This document shows, piece by piece, positions 12,463 to 13,012 of a stretch of 13,012 nt of DNA (positions are counted from its first letter, which is position 1; each line of letters opens with the position of its first letter). The notes under the pieces were generated by a model. The model was not told the DNA's origin and did not search any database. It saw only the letters and a list, made by a program, of their open reading frames with translations. The DNA is from an uncultured Mucilaginibacter sp. GTDB lineage: Bacteria > Bacteroidota > Bacteroidia > Sphingobacteriales > Sphingobacteriaceae. Location of the stretch: assembly GCF_946481715.1 (NCBI RefSeq), contig NZ_CAMLOV010000156.1, positions 1-13,012 of the forward strand, in the 5' to 3' direction. A program made the position numbers and the translations under genes.

Positions 12463-13012
12463 TTATTCCTGCGGCGGTTTCGGCTTCATCTTGGCCGCGT
12501 TAAATCGAGGCTTAAAACCAACAGGTTTTGGCGTGGCTTCTTCCGCAGGAGCTTCCTGTGCTGAAGGGGCTTCAGTAACCGGCGCTGCAGGTGTTTCTGC
12601 CACTGGCTCCACTATCTCCGGTTTAGCTGTTTCTTCTACCGCCGGCTTGGGTGTCACCATTTTCATATTGAAACGCGGCTTAAAACCGGGCTTTGGTGCG
12701 GTGGCTTGAACAGCTGTTTCTGTCTTTGTTTCTTCTTCGGTAGTAGTAGTAGTTGTTGCAGCTTGTTCTTCAACTTTATCCTCGACAGGTTCAGTAGGCT
12801 TGGGAGCAGCCATCTTCATATTGAAGCGTGGTTTAAACCCAGGCTTCGGTGCTGCCGCGGCCGCTTCATTTTCCGCTTTAACTCCTTCGCTTGTTAAAGA
12901 TGCAGGTTCTTCGGTTTTCTCTTCAACAGGTTCAGCAGTCTTTACAGCCATATTCATGCTAAAGCGGGGTTTAAAGCCGGGCTTCGGTGCTGCTGTTTCC
13001 TCAATAGTGTCA
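12463..13012 (-). CDS. Disordered protein with four PKPGFKPRF motifs (5' end outside window)
   Basis: The frame enters from the right edge and stops at 12463-12465; about 182 residues are visible. An ATG at 12957 is internal, since coding with the same repeat continues upstream of it. The sequence is low-complexity, rich in Ala, Pro, Glu, Thr and Val, and acidic overall. It carries four basic-aromatic motifs: PKPGFKPRFSMNM (12987-12949), PKPGFKPRFNMKM (12849-12811 and 12696-12658) and PKPVGFKPRFNAAKM (12531-12487). Between them are acidic linkers that lengthen from 33 to 38 to 42 residues. The end is KPKPPQE. A Thr run comes from a short trinucleotide tract near 12741-12755. Function unknown; a multivalent binding tether is a guess. 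It is the first visible gene of the minus-strand block. Confidence 0.75.
   Translation of the reverse strand, partial: DTIEETAAPKPGFKPRFSMNMAVKTAEPVEEKTEEPASLTSEGVKAENEAAAAAPKPGFKPRFNMKMAAPKPTEPVEDKVEEQAATTTTTTEEETKTETAVQATAPKPGFKPRFNMKMVTPKPAVEETAKPEIVEPVAETPAAPVTEAPSAQEAPAEEATPKPVGFKPRFNAAKMKPKPPQE

Noticed and set aside
12437..12709. 90 aa + strand Gly/Ala/Ser-rich frame
   Set aside because: Reverse reading of the repetitive disordered-protein gene; its GLKPTGF-like repeats mirror the repeats on the minus strand.
12741..12755. Trinucleotide tract as a phase-variation switch
   Set aside because: Changes in a 3-bp unit keep the frame and would only alter a Thr run; four units is short for frequent slippage.

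Overview
The window looks like chromosomal DNA of a Bacteroidota bacterium, most likely a Sphingobacteriaceae member close to Mucilaginibacter or Pedobacter. The grounds are the protein families present (bacterial GH3-like protein, DoxX/MauE-thioredoxin fusion, duplicated DUF1599 protein, small CKKE/CEK lipoproteins), the near absence of Shine-Dalgarno sequences, TANNTTTG-type -7 promoter boxes, and intergenic hairpin families familiar from these genomes. This placement rests on recognition, not on a search.

Layout. Positions 1-116 hold the 3' end of an unidentified + strand gene, followed by a nested palindromic element (146-268) that includes a plausible terminator. A two-gene minus-strand unit follows (DUF1493-like 954-637, DUF1330-like 607-305). 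The + strand then carries recJ (1121-2851), lptB (2982-3722) and a GH3/ANL-superfamily protein (3836-5368). Next are four tandem paralogous 125-133 aa lipoproteins (5426-7049) and a DUF3291 protein (7245-7724). folP (8578-7721) converges on the DUF3291 gene with overlapping stop codons. Divergent from folP is a tightly coupled + strand operon: DUF1599 protein, DoxX-like membrane/thioredoxin-fold protein and shikimate kinase (8729-10928), joined by 4-nt ATGA overlaps. It converges on a minus-strand block that reads, in transcription order, a disordered repeat protein (off the right edge), a 133 aa protein, a 185 aa two-helix membrane protein and a PyrR-like phosphoribosyltransferase (13012 down to 10953), with gaps of 33 nt, a 4-nt GTGA overlap, and 11 nt.

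Most genes are housekeeping: DNA repair (recJ), lipopolysaccharide export (lptB), folate (folP), the aromatic pathway (aroK) and possibly pyrimidine salvage or regulation. I see no mobile element with a transposase, no CRISPR array, no rRNA or tRNA, and no recognisable defence system.

The least ordinary parts are: (i) the four-copy lipoprotein array, whose members all have their lipid-anchor Cys at residue 17; (ii) the disordered protein with four PKPGFKPRF-type motifs heading the minus-strand block; (iii) at least five different repeat or hairpin families at gene borders, several of which reach into reading frames. They add a tail to RecJ and tempt gene callers into wrong starts for the GH3 gene and folP. 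I give corrected starts for the GH3 gene (3836), the first lipoprotein (5426), folP (8578, GTG) and the 185 aa membrane protein (12031, GTG).
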